This document shows positions 16,250 through 23,033 of a DNA stretch of 64,000 nt, one piece after another (position 1 is the first letter of the stretch; the number at the start of each line of letters is the position of its first letter). Source of the DNA: JAAEPI01 sp964352625 (GTDB lineage: Bacteria; Bacteroidota; Bacteroidia; Cytophagales; Cyclobacteriaceae). The notes beneath the pieces were generated by a model, which saw only the letters and a program-made list of their open reading frames with translations, had not been told where the DNA came from and searched no databases. Position numbers and translations under genes: made by a program. The stretch covers positions 124,001 to 188,000 of the forward strand of contig CAYGSD010000001.1 in the NCBI GenBank assembly GCA_964352625.1, given 5' to 3'.

Positions 16250-17431
16250 TCAAACTTCATCACAAGCCTGCAGGATAATCTTGCAGGCTTTTTTTATTTC
16301 TTCTTCGGTAATGATAAGTGGTGGAGCAATCCGCATGCTGTAATCATTAAAAAGGAACCAATCCGTGATCACACCAAGTTCAATCGCCCTGTCAATTACT
16401 GGCTTAACCACATCAAAGGACTCGAATCCCACGGCCATCATAAGACCTCTCGACCGTATTGATTTGATTTTATCGTGAGTTAGCAGATTCTTAATGAGCT
16501 GACCTTTCTCCTCAGCTTTTTTGTGTAATTCCCCATTTTGAATCACTTTCAAGGTGGCCAGTGATGATGCACAGGAAACAGGGTGTCCCCCGAATGTCGT
16601 GATGTGTCCTAGGATGGGATTTTCCTTGAAAACGGCCATGATTTCGGTAGAGCTTACAAAGCAGCCAATCGGCATGCCGCCTCCCATTCCTTTCGCACTG
16701 ATCACAACATCGGGTACAATATCGTATTGCTCAAACGCCCAAAAGGTTCCTGTTCTACCAAACCCGGTTTGGATTTCATCCACCATCATGAGTGCTCCAA
16801 CTTCCAAGCATTTCGATCTAACTTTTTTCAAAAAATCCACTTCTGCTGGAACCACCCCAGCCTCACCTTGCACTACCTCTACCAGCACTCCCGCCGTTTG
16901 GTTGCTGATCGCGTCAAGTTGTTCTAAGTTGTTGTATTCCAGGTGCCTAAAGCCCGGGACAAGTGGTCGGAAATTTTGTTTGAAATTATCATCACCCGTA
17001 GCAGAAAGTGCTCCATGGGAAGATCCATGATATGCATTCTTGAAGGAAATGATTTCCGCACGTGCGGTACAGCGCTTGGCCAATTTCAACGCTCCTTCTA
17101 CGGCTTCACTTCCTGAATTCACCAGATAAACAGACTCCAAAGGATCAGGTAGCGTTTCTGCGAGTGCCTTTGCTAATTGCACCTGAGGCGACTGCACGTA
17201 CTCACCAAAAACCATGGTGTGCATGTACTTATCCAACTGATCTTGAATAGCCTTCAAAACCTCAGGATGCCTATGGCCAACATTGCTCACCCCAATACCC
17301 GAAATCATGTCGATGTATTCCTGTCCTTCGGTTCCATAAAGGTAAACTCCCTCCGAACACTCTATTTCAAGCATAAGCGGGAAGTCGGACGTTTGAGCAA
17401 GGTGCTGAAGAAAAAGTTGTCTTTGATTCAA
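16250..17431 (-). CDS. Class III PLP-dependent aminotransferase
   Basis: 393 residues. Fold type I aminotransferase of the acetylornithine/4-aminobutyrate group: GSEAVEGALKLAK (phosphate binding), AYHGSSHGALSATG, VEVVQGEAGVVPA, MMVDEIQTGFGRTG (PLP-stacking Asp), the Schiff-base Lys in ISAKGMGGGMPIG, and GHITTFGGHPVSCA. The cytoplasmic enzyme transfers an amino group to 2-oxoglutarate; the amino donor cannot be fixed from sequence, and no arginine-biosynthesis gene is adjacent, so argD is not asserted. Its last codons coincide with the terminator of the convergent gene. Confidence 0.9.
   Translation of the reverse strand: MNQRQLFLQHLAQTSDFPLMLEIECSEGVYLYGTEGQEYIDMISGIGVSNVGHRHPEVLKAIQDQLDKYMHTMVFGEYVQSPQVQLAKALAETLPDPLESVYLVNSGSEAVEGALKLAKRCTARAEIISFKNAYHGSSHGALSATGDDNFKQNFRPLVPGFRHLEYNNLEQLDAISNQTAGVLVEVVQGEAGVVPAEVDFLKKVRSKCLEVGALMMVDEIQTGFGRTGTFWAFEQYDIVPDVVISAKGMGGGMPIGCFVSSTEIMAVFKENPILGHITTFGGHPVSCASSLATLKVIQNGELHKKAEEKGQLIKNLLTHDKIKSIRSRGLMMAVGFESFDVVKPVIDRAIELGVITDWFLFNDYSMRIAPPLIITEEEIKKACKIILQACDEV
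16265..16295 (+). terminator. Terminator inside the aminotransferase 3' end
   Basis: AGCCTGCA (16265-16272) and TGCAGGCT (16282-16289) form a perfect 8-bp stem with a 9-nt loop, followed by TTTTTTATTT on the plus strand. It ends the aspartyl-protease transcript but lies within the last 15 codons of the opposite-strand aminotransferase. Confidence 0.85.
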
Positions 17432-17511
17432 AGCTGAGATTTAAAACTCAAAATTACTGAATGCAAACGGGAGTGCGGTACGGGGCGAGCGATAGGGCGT
17501 AGATTCCCTGC

Positions 17512-17716
17512 ATAAAGCGTGATTCTCCGTTTTATGTGAGGGAACTGTGTCCTTTGTACGCGAGACCACCCGAATGAATCGGGTGGTGACGGTGTAGGGA
17601 TTATAGGGGGGAGGGTCGAAGATTTATCCAGAGGTGCTATTCATACAGCAAAAGCTGCTTTATCAAAGTTAGACGACATAATTACGCTCATTAGTTTATA
17701 ATATCCATAAAGCGTC
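17512..17716. repeat. Palindromic repeat unit, copy 1 (empty form)
   Basis: Starts with a decayed palindrome (17522-17544; TTTAT loop as in the others), a 20-bp spacer (CTGTGTCCTTTGTACGCGAG), then the intact palindrome ACCACCCGA-ATGAA-TCGGGTGGT (17565-17587). It continues with a spacer of about 129 bp that recurs nearly unchanged before 18390 (it contains CAGCAAAAGCTGCTTTATCA). Together with the following unit this fills the 309-bp gap between the aminotransferase and the GIY-YIG gene; no other gene is seen in it. Confidence 0.85.
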
Positions 17717-18075
17717 ATTCCCCGCTTTATGCGAGGAAACTCATTGCATATCCTCGATTGTGTCAAAAAGGTCACTCCATTCAGGATTAAATTCGTTTAT
17801 TAGGTTTTCCTTCCAAATTCTCGGATACTTTTTGATTCTTTTTTCTCGTCGAATTGCGTCTTCTATTGCATCATGAAACTCATAGTAAACAAGTAAATAA
17901 CAATTGTATTTTGAAGTAAAAAGTGACCCATAGCCTTGTCGGTGCTGATAAATTCTCGTGTGAAGATTAGATGTTACACCTGTGTATAAAACAGTCCTGT
18001 TTTGATTGGTGACAATGTACGTGTATCCTCCTTTGCTCATACCTAAAGATAGACCACCCGAATAAATCGGGCGGT
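17717..18075. mobile_element. Palindrome-flanked GIY-YIG cassette (filled form)
   Basis: Left end is the palindrome ATTCCCCGC-TTTAT-GCGAGGAAA (17717-17739); right end is ACCACCCGA-ATAAA-TCGGGCGGT (18053-18075). Between them are 313 bp holding the GIY-YIG gene, whereas in the three empty copies of the locus the same two palindromes are 20 bp apart. The stop codon starts 2 bp from the left palindrome and the start codon is 13 bp from the right one. This looks like a small selfish or domesticated cassette, with the empty copies as deletion or non-autonomous relatives (inference). Confidence 0.65.
17741..18040 (-). CDS. GIY-YIG nuclease family protein
   Basis: 99 residues from the ATG at 18040 (MSKGGYTYIVTNQ); the upstream in-frame extension to 18094 runs through the flanking palindrome and is not used. 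It is a stand-alone GIY-YIG domain: GGYTYIVTN (GIY strand), YTGVTSNLHTRIYQHR (YIG strand plus catalytic Arg), a Glu in AIRREKRIKK, and Asn in LINEFNPEW. Such UvrC-N-like mini-proteins cut single DNA strands in homing endonucleases and repair proteins. There is no DNA-binding add-on domain. The gene lies exactly between two palindromes found repeatedly in this locus, which suggests a link between nuclease and repeats like that of RAYT with REP. Confidence 0.85.
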   Translation of the reverse strand: MSKGGYTYIVTNQNRTVLYTGVTSNLHTRIYQHRQGYGSLFTSKYNCYLLVYYEFHDAIEDAIRREKRIKKYPRIWKENLINEFNPEWSDLFDTIEDMQ

Positions 18076-18141
18076 GACGTAGTGGGTACATCAAAACCGG
18101 TTGAGGTGCAGTGAGGGTTTGCCGATTTCTGCTAGAGCGTC

Positions 18142-18455
18142 ATTCCCCGCTTTATGCGGGGAATCTGTGCCCTTTGTACGCGAGACCACCCGAATAAATC
18201 GGGTGGTGACGGTGTAGGGATTATAGGGTGGTGACGGTGCAGGGATTATCGGGTGGTGACGGTGTAGGGATTATCGGGGGGAGGTGGCGAAGATTTATCC
18301 AGAGGTGGCTATTCATACAGCAAAAGCTGCTTTATCAACGTTAGCCGACATAATTACGCTCATTAGTTCTAAAGTATCCATAAAGCGTCATTCCCCGCTT
18401 TATGCGGGGAATCTGTACCCATTGTGCGCGAGACCACCCGAATGAGTCGGGTGGT
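18142..18455. repeat. Palindromic repeat units, copies 2 and 3 (empty forms)
   Basis: Palindrome 1 is perfect at 18142-18164 and 18390-18412 (ATTCCCCGC-TTTAT-GCGGGGAAT); palindrome 2 at 18185-18207 and 18433-18455. Spacing between 1 and 2 is exactly 20 bp both times (CTGTGCCCTTTGTACGCGAG and CTGTACCCATTGTGCGCGAG). The intervening spacer repeats that of copy 1 but holds two extra 25-bp units. With the flanking unique bases this fills the 540-bp region from the GIY-YIG start to the M28 gene; no other gene is seen. Confidence 0.88.
18201..18275 (+). repeat. 25-bp tandem repeat, three copies
   Basis: Three contiguous 25-bp units (18201-18225, 18226-18250, 18251-18275) with core GGTGGTGACGGTGTAGGGAT; they differ only at one C/T and the final base. 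Each begins with the right half of palindrome 2, so slippage starting in the palindrome is a likely origin. Confidence 0.9.
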
Positions 18456-18581
18456 GACGGTATAGGGATTATCGGGGGTGGCGAGGGGAGATTTCTGGCA
18501 GTGATGAGGGGGTTATCAGGCTATGGTACATTGCTTAAACCTTAATGATTCTTAATTAAATTGAGGCAAAGTCTTAAAATC

Positions 18582-19916
18582 ATGAAATCATTAACCCTTT
18601 CACTTCTTCTAGCTTTTTCGATCACTTTAGCTGCTCAGCAAGACCCAAGAATCTACGCTATCATCGAGTCAGTAAGTGCCGATCGAATAGAAAAAGACAT
18701 TCGACAATTAGCCAATTTTGGAACAAGGCACACCATGTCAGAAACCAAATCCGACACAAGAGGAATCGGCGCTGCTCGGCGCTGGATCAAGTCTGAATTT
18801 GAGGTGATTTCGCAAGCCTGCAACGGCTGCCTAGAGATCAGTATGCAGCGTACCATCGAAAAAGGAAACGAAAAAACACGCATTTCAAAGGACACAGAAA
18901 TCGTGAATGTACTGGCCATTAAGCGAGGTACGAAGTATCCAAACAGATACGTGATTATGGCCGGGGATATTGATAGCCGAATTTCTGATCCTTTGAATTA
19001 CACAGACGATTCGCCAGGCGCCAATGACAATGCGTCTGGGATGGCGGGTGTGATCGAAGCGGCACGAGTGCTTTCGAATTATGATTTTGAGAGCTCGATT
19101 TTGTTTGTGGGTCTATCGGGTGAAGAGCAAGGATTATACGGGGGGAAATACTTGGCAGCCAAGGCGATCGAGGAAGAATGGGACATCATCGGGGTGCTAA
19201 ACAATGATATGATCGGAAATATCGAAGGGGTCGATGGAGTCATCGACAATCGAACCTTCAGAATATTTTCTGAGCCAACCAACCCGAAAGACACGGATCT
19301 ACAAAAAAGGCTGAGAAGATTCTATGGAGGTGAAGTGGACGGTAATTCCCGTCAACTGGCTAGATACGTTCACCGAATGACGGAAACCTATATGCCGGAA
19401 ATGAACCCAATGTTGATTTACCGATTGGATCGTTTTGGGAGAGGAGGACACCATCGGCCTTTTTGTGATGAAGGTTTTGCGGGCATCCGAATCATGGAAG
19501 CACATGAAAATTACAATCGGCAGCACCAAGACCTCAGAACTGAGAACGGCATCAAATACGGCGATGTGATTGAAGGAGTGAACTTCCCATACGCTGCTAA
19601 GCTGACCGCCGTGAACGCCATCAACCTTGCCGCTATGGCCTGGGCACCTCCTCAACCTGCCAAGGTGAGCGTGGGTGGAGCCGTGCAGCCTAGCACGCTT
19701 CTCCGATGGGAAAAGGTGGATGGAGCTACAGGCTATAAAGTCTATTTCAGAGATACGACCTCTCCACAGTGGCAATATTCCAGAACCGTGGGGGCGGACG
19801 TCACAGAGTTTACGCTGGAAGGAATCGTGATCGACAATTACCTATTCGGAGTGGCCGCAGTTGGTGCAGATGGACATGAAAGTTTGGTGGTATTTCCTAG
19901 TGAGGTGATTAGGTGA
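18582..19916 (+). CDS. M28-like secreted peptidase with fibronectin-like tail
   Basis: 444 residues from the ATG at 18582 (MKSLTLSLLLAFSITLAAQ, a signal peptide); an upstream TTG at 18561 is not needed. The zinc-peptidase core has PGANDNASGMAGVIEAARVL, LSGEEQGLYGGKYLA (catalytic Glu pair), LNNDMIGN and HHRPFCDEGFAGIRIMEAHENYNRQHQD. The first ligand region reads MAGDIDSR where M28 enzymes usually have H-x-D, so the first His is Asp. The C-terminal 90 residues (PAKVSVGGAVQPSTLLRWEKVDGATGYKVYFRD onward) form a fibronectin type III-like domain. Likely a secreted or periplasmic aminopeptidase-like protein; activity uncertain. Confidence 0.85.
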   Translation: MKSLTLSLLLAFSITLAAQQDPRIYAIIESVSADRIEKDIRQLANFGTRHTMSETKSDTRGIGAARRWIKSEFEVISQACNGCLEISMQRTIEKGNEKTRISKDTEIVNVLAIKRGTKYPNRYVIMAGDIDSRISDPLNYTDDSPGANDNASGMAGVIEAARVLSNYDFESSILFVGLSGEEQGLYGGKYLAAKAIEEEWDIIGVLNNDMIGNIEGVDGVIDNRTFRIFSEPTNPKDTDLQKRLRRFYGGEVDGNSRQLARYVHRMTETYMPEMNPMLIYRLDRFGRGGHHRPFCDEGFAGIRIMEAHENYNRQHQDLRTENGIKYGDVIEGVNFPYAAKLTAVNAINLAAMAWAPPQPAKVSVGGAVQPSTLLRWEKVDGATGYKVYFRDTTSPQWQYSRTVGADVTEFTLEGIVIDNYLFGVAAVGADGHESLVVFPSEVIR

Positions 19917-19930
19917 TGGTTTGTCAAAAC

Positions 19931-19974
19931 ACCCCTAGTCCCCCTGCCTTGCCGTCAGGCAGGCTCAAGGGGAA
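19931..19974. repeat. Nested palindrome, G/C-rich repeat family
   Basis: CCTGCCT (19943-19949) and AGGCAGG (19957-19963) form an inner stem placed inside an outer C-rich/G-rich pair (CCCCTAGTCCCC on the left, AAGGGG on the right). The outer element resembles the CCCCCTAACCCCCTCA-type repeat found twice near dxr. It lies between convergent genes (stops at 19916 and 19977) and probably ends both transcripts. Confidence 0.7.
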
Positions 19975-19976
19975 AT

Positions 19977-20681
19977 CTACAAATAATAATCTTTCACCAA
20001 CTCCAGAAACCTCACAGAATACTCCTCTCCTTCTCTGATCGTCAGATCGGTTGAGGTGGCATCTCGCCGTTCTCTTGAGTAAATGACCAAGACACGAAAC
20101 ACGTTGGAGTCCGGATGATTGTAAACATTCAGCAATTGCTCAGGCCACAGTCCAACCTCCTGAGCCAACGCTGAAAACTGTTTCATTTCCCATTCCGGGT
20201 ACATGATGGCCAGTTTTCCCGTCTCAGCAAGCAAGCGATCCGCTGCTGATAGTAGATCAGTCATCGGCAAAGTCTGATCGTGAATCGCCAGATTCTTTGC
20301 CTCACTTCTCCCCTCCTGATTTCCCTTGAAGAAGGGAGGGTTGCAAATGATCAGGTCGTATTTGCTATCTGCTTCAAATTCCTGAATCGACGCATGATGG
20401 CTCTTAATTAGTTCTGACCATGGTGAGTTCTTGAAGTTTGAGCTCGCCTCTTCGAAAGCATCTTGATTCACCTCCACGGCATCAAACCGGGCATGCAGTT
20501 TCTGAGCAAGCATTAGTGTGAGCAAGCCCGTTCCTGTGCCAATATCAAGCACTTGTTTAATTCCTGCTTGAAATTGCTCAGCCGTCCATGCTCCAAAGAG
20601 ACACCCGTCGGTGGTCACTTTCATGCCAGACTTTTCCTGACGAATAAGAAATTGCTTAAACTGAAAATAGGTGTTTGGCAC
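19977..20681 (-). CDS. trmN6: tRNA1(Val) adenine-37 N6-methyltransferase
   Basis: 234 residues. Class I SAM-dependent methyltransferase of the YfiC/TrmN6 group: N-terminal FRFKQF-like FQFKQFLIRQEKSGMKVTTDGCLFGAW (characteristic of the family), SAM-binding LDIGTGTGLLTLMLAQ, and the N6-adenine motif NPPFFKG. It methylates A37 of tRNA1(Val) in Escherichia coli; the same target is assumed here. Last gene of a four-gene minus-strand operon; starts 2 bp after the stop of the lytic transglycosylase gene. Confidence 0.9.
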   Translation of the reverse strand: MPNTYFQFKQFLIRQEKSGMKVTTDGCLFGAWTAEQFQAGIKQVLDIGTGTGLLTLMLAQKLHARFDAVEVNQDAFEEASSNFKNSPWSELIKSHHASIQEFEADSKYDLIICNPPFFKGNQEGRSEAKNLAIHDQTLPMTDLLSAADRLLAETGKLAIMYPEWEMKQFSALAQEVGLWPEQLLNVYNHPDSNVFRVLVIYSRERRDATSTDLTIREGEEYSVRFLELVKDYYL

Positions 20682-20683
20682 TC

Positions 20684-22369
20684 TTAGTTCTGGTAAACTC
20701 TGAGTTTCTGCCCGATGGAAATGTCCGGCGAACTCAAATTATTGAGCTCCAGAATATCATCAACCGACATACCAAACTTTCGCGAAATCTGATACAGGCT
20801 GTCACCAGCTACCACCTCGTATTCGATGATTTTTCTTTCCGATGTTCGCTCGCCGATCGGCGCTCTGACTTGCAAATTCTGACCTTCTTGTATGTCGTCT
20901 GCGCTTTCCAGTTCATTCCATCGCTGAAGTTCTTCCACGCTCACCTCATACTTTTTGGCAATGGACCAAAGGCCTTCACCTTTCGCCACCGTATGAATCT
21001 TCACTTTGGCATCTTGGTTACTCGCCGGTGCATAATCAGGGATGGAAGTCTCTGTTTCCTGGGGAACAAAGTCTTTCTTAACTGGCTTTTTCAACTGCAT
21101 GAATTTCGGCTCCTCATCCTTGCCCAATTTTCTATCCAACAGGAGTATTCGACCAGGTTTCGGCTCATCGATGATGGACATGCGATTGAGTTTGGCCAGA
21201 TTTTTCATCCTAATTCCGTACTGCTGAGACACGTCCCACAAGGATTCATTTTCTTCAACCACATGAAATGGAATGCTTCCCTTCCTGCCTTTTTTCTTCA
21301 TGTAGTAAAACTCCCCTGCGATCAATTCGTCAGACTCCTTAAGCTCGTTGTATTTCCTAAAATTCTTTTCAGAAAGGCCGATCCGAGCAGAAAGAGACGA
21401 AACATCATCGGAAGGTTTGGCCAGAATTACCGGCAATCCATTCATTTTAATGAGCGTAGATTCTTCATTTTTTGCTAAGCCCGGCACCAATTCGTCGGGA
21501 TATTTCTTAACTACCGCCTCTTTAATTCTTCCTCTGTCCGGGCGAGAATATGCCACGAGTCCTTTGGGCATATTTCCCTGAATGGGCAGAATGACGGTGT
21601 ACTCTTTGTCAGTTGGGATTTTGCCATTCACCCATTTGTTGTACTCCTTCACCAGATCCACGTCCAAATCAAATTCTTTCGCGATGCTTGCCAAATCCCT
21701 TCCTCCGCCATCTCGAAATTCAGCCAGTTGCCACCCTTGAGAGTTAGGGCCTTTGGTACTTTCGCCGTATGCGATGTAGTGTGCTAGGAATTTCATCACA
21801 TACCAATAGGTGTCTCCATCGATGGTCATTCTACTGGCGCCAAAATTGGATTCCTTCACATGTTTCTTCGCTCCTCCTCTGCCGGTTTGATAAGCCATGA
21901 CCGCATAGAGCCAATTCTTAAAGTAGAAATTATTTTGCTTCAAATATTTGGCTGCACCTCTGGTAGCAGCCACTATATTTTTTCGTTCGTCTACCTTTCG
22001 ATCTACCGTAAGGCCCATTTCTCTGGCGGTGAAATCCTTGAATTGCCAGTAGCCAACGGCATTGGCGCTAGACACAGCATCGGAGGTCAGGGCGCTTTCC
22101 TGAATAGCTAAATATTTCAGACCATCAGGTATTTTCTCCTCAGCAAAAATTCTTTCAATTATAGGGAAATAGAGTCTCGCCCGATCAGCCATAGCTTCAT
22201 GATGCTTGGGTGAAGAGTGCATCGCATCGACATGCGCTTGAAGAACTTTCTGCCCTGAAGCGGTGATTTTCAATGTCATACCGCCAAACTGCATTTGAGA
22301 CGGGACTTTCGGGCCATTATTGGCCATCAACTGAACGGAACAAAGAAAAAGTAGCAGGTATTGCTTCAT
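20684..22369 (-). CDS. Lytic transglycosylase with LysM domains (MltD-like)
   Basis: 561 residues; signal peptide to about residue 16. The lysozyme-like SLT domain (about 75-230) has the catalytic Glu in YLAIQESALTSDAVS and GYWQFKDFTAREMGL, YQTGRGGAKK motifs as in MltD. Four to five LysM or LysM-like segments follow, the clearest being HVVEENESLWDVSQQYGIR, HTVAKGEGLWSIAKKYEVS and YEVVAGDSLYQISRKFGMS at the C-terminus. It cleaves peptidoglycan glycan strands with 1,6-anhydro product formation and binds the wall through LysM. Overlaps the upstream O-methyltransferase by 4 bp and is followed closely by trmN6. Confidence 0.93.
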   Translation of the reverse strand: MKQYLLLFLCSVQLMANNGPKVPSQMQFGGMTLKITASGQKVLQAHVDAMHSSPKHHEAMADRARLYFPIIERIFAEEKIPDGLKYLAIQESALTSDAVSSANAVGYWQFKDFTAREMGLTVDRKVDERKNIVAATRGAAKYLKQNNFYFKNWLYAVMAYQTGRGGAKKHVKESNFGASRMTIDGDTYWYVMKFLAHYIAYGESTKGPNSQGWQLAEFRDGGGRDLASIAKEFDLDVDLVKEYNKWVNGKIPTDKEYTVILPIQGNMPKGLVAYSRPDRGRIKEAVVKKYPDELVPGLAKNEESTLIKMNGLPVILAKPSDDVSSLSARIGLSEKNFRKYNELKESDELIAGEFYYMKKKGRKGSIPFHVVEENESLWDVSQQYGIRMKNLAKLNRMSIIDEPKPGRILLLDRKLGKDEEPKFMQLKKPVKKDFVPQETETSIPDYAPASNQDAKVKIHTVAKGEGLWSIAKKYEVSVEELQRWNELESADDIQEGQNLQVRAPIGERTSERKIIEYEVVAGDSLYQISRKFGMSVDDILELNNLSSPDISIGQKLRVYQN

Positions 22370-23004
22370 AGCTTGGTCAACATCATTAGGCCGTCGCGCA
22401 CGGGCAGTAGAACGTTCATTACTCTCGGGTCGTTGTGCACTTCTTCATTAAATTTTCGCAGCGCAACAGTATCAATGTCTGATTCATTTTCATCTACCAC
22501 CTTGCCACTCCACAGTACATTGTCGGCAATTATCAGTCCGCCGGGACGAAGGTGATCAATGACAAGATTGAAGTAGTTCAGATAGTTTTCCTTATCGGCA
22601 TCCATAAAAACCAAATCCCAATTTTCATTTAATGTAGGGAGAACATCCAGCGCATTTCCAATTTTAAAATCGATACGATCAGTAACATCTGCTTCATCAA
22701 AATAGCCACGCACTCGAGACTCAAGCTCAGCATTCTTATCAATGGTTGTCAGTTTGCCCTCAGCGGCCAGGCCTTCTGAAAGACAAATAGCAGAATAGCC
22801 TGTATATGTACCTATCTCTAGGATTCTTTTGGGTTGGATTGTCTTGGAAATTTGGGCTAAAAATCTTCCTACTAAATGCCCTGAAAGCATACGAGGCTTC
22901 AGAACATTCAAGTGAGTTTCACGATTGATTTTCTGAAGAAGTGGTGGTTCGGGCTGAGTAAATTGCTCTGAATATTTTTGAATATTCTCCGAAATGAAAT
23001 CCAT
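22366..23004 (-). CDS. O-methyltransferase (caffeoyl-CoA OMT-like)
   Basis: 212 residues. Class I methyltransferase of the COG4122 group: RILEIGTYTGYSAICLSEGL (SAM site), TTIDKNAE, WDLVFMDADKENYLNYF (metal-binding Asp), IIADNVLWSGKV. Members are Mg-dependent and act on catechol-like hydroxyls; the bacterial substrate is usually unknown. The start of the LysM transglycosylase overlaps its stop by 4 bp (ATGA), so translation is probably coupled. Cytoplasmic. Confidence 0.93.
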   Translation of the reverse strand: MDFISENIQKYSEQFTQPEPPLLQKINRETHLNVLKPRMLSGHLVGRFLAQISKTIQPKRILEIGTYTGYSAICLSEGLAAEGKLTTIDKNAELESRVRGYFDEADVTDRIDFKIGNALDVLPTLNENWDLVFMDADKENYLNYFNLVIDHLRPGGLIIADNVLWSGKVVDENESDIDTVALRKFNEEVHNDPRVMNVLLPVRDGLMMLTKL

Positions 23005-23033
23005 GAGGCAAAGTTAAGCCAACTTCAATAGTG

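Noticed and set aside
16554..17030. 158-codon plus-strand frame
   Set aside because: Opposite strand of the class III aminotransferase; no homology-like motif, no ribosome-binding site.
17512..18500. CRISPR-like array of palindromic repeats
   Set aside because: The repeats are paired hairpins with conserved spacers rather than short repeats with unique spacers, and there are no cas genes.
20675..21478. 267-codon open frame on the plus strand
   Set aside because: It lies wholly opposite the LysM transglycosylase gene, has no domain or start signal, and its composition is that of a mirror frame.
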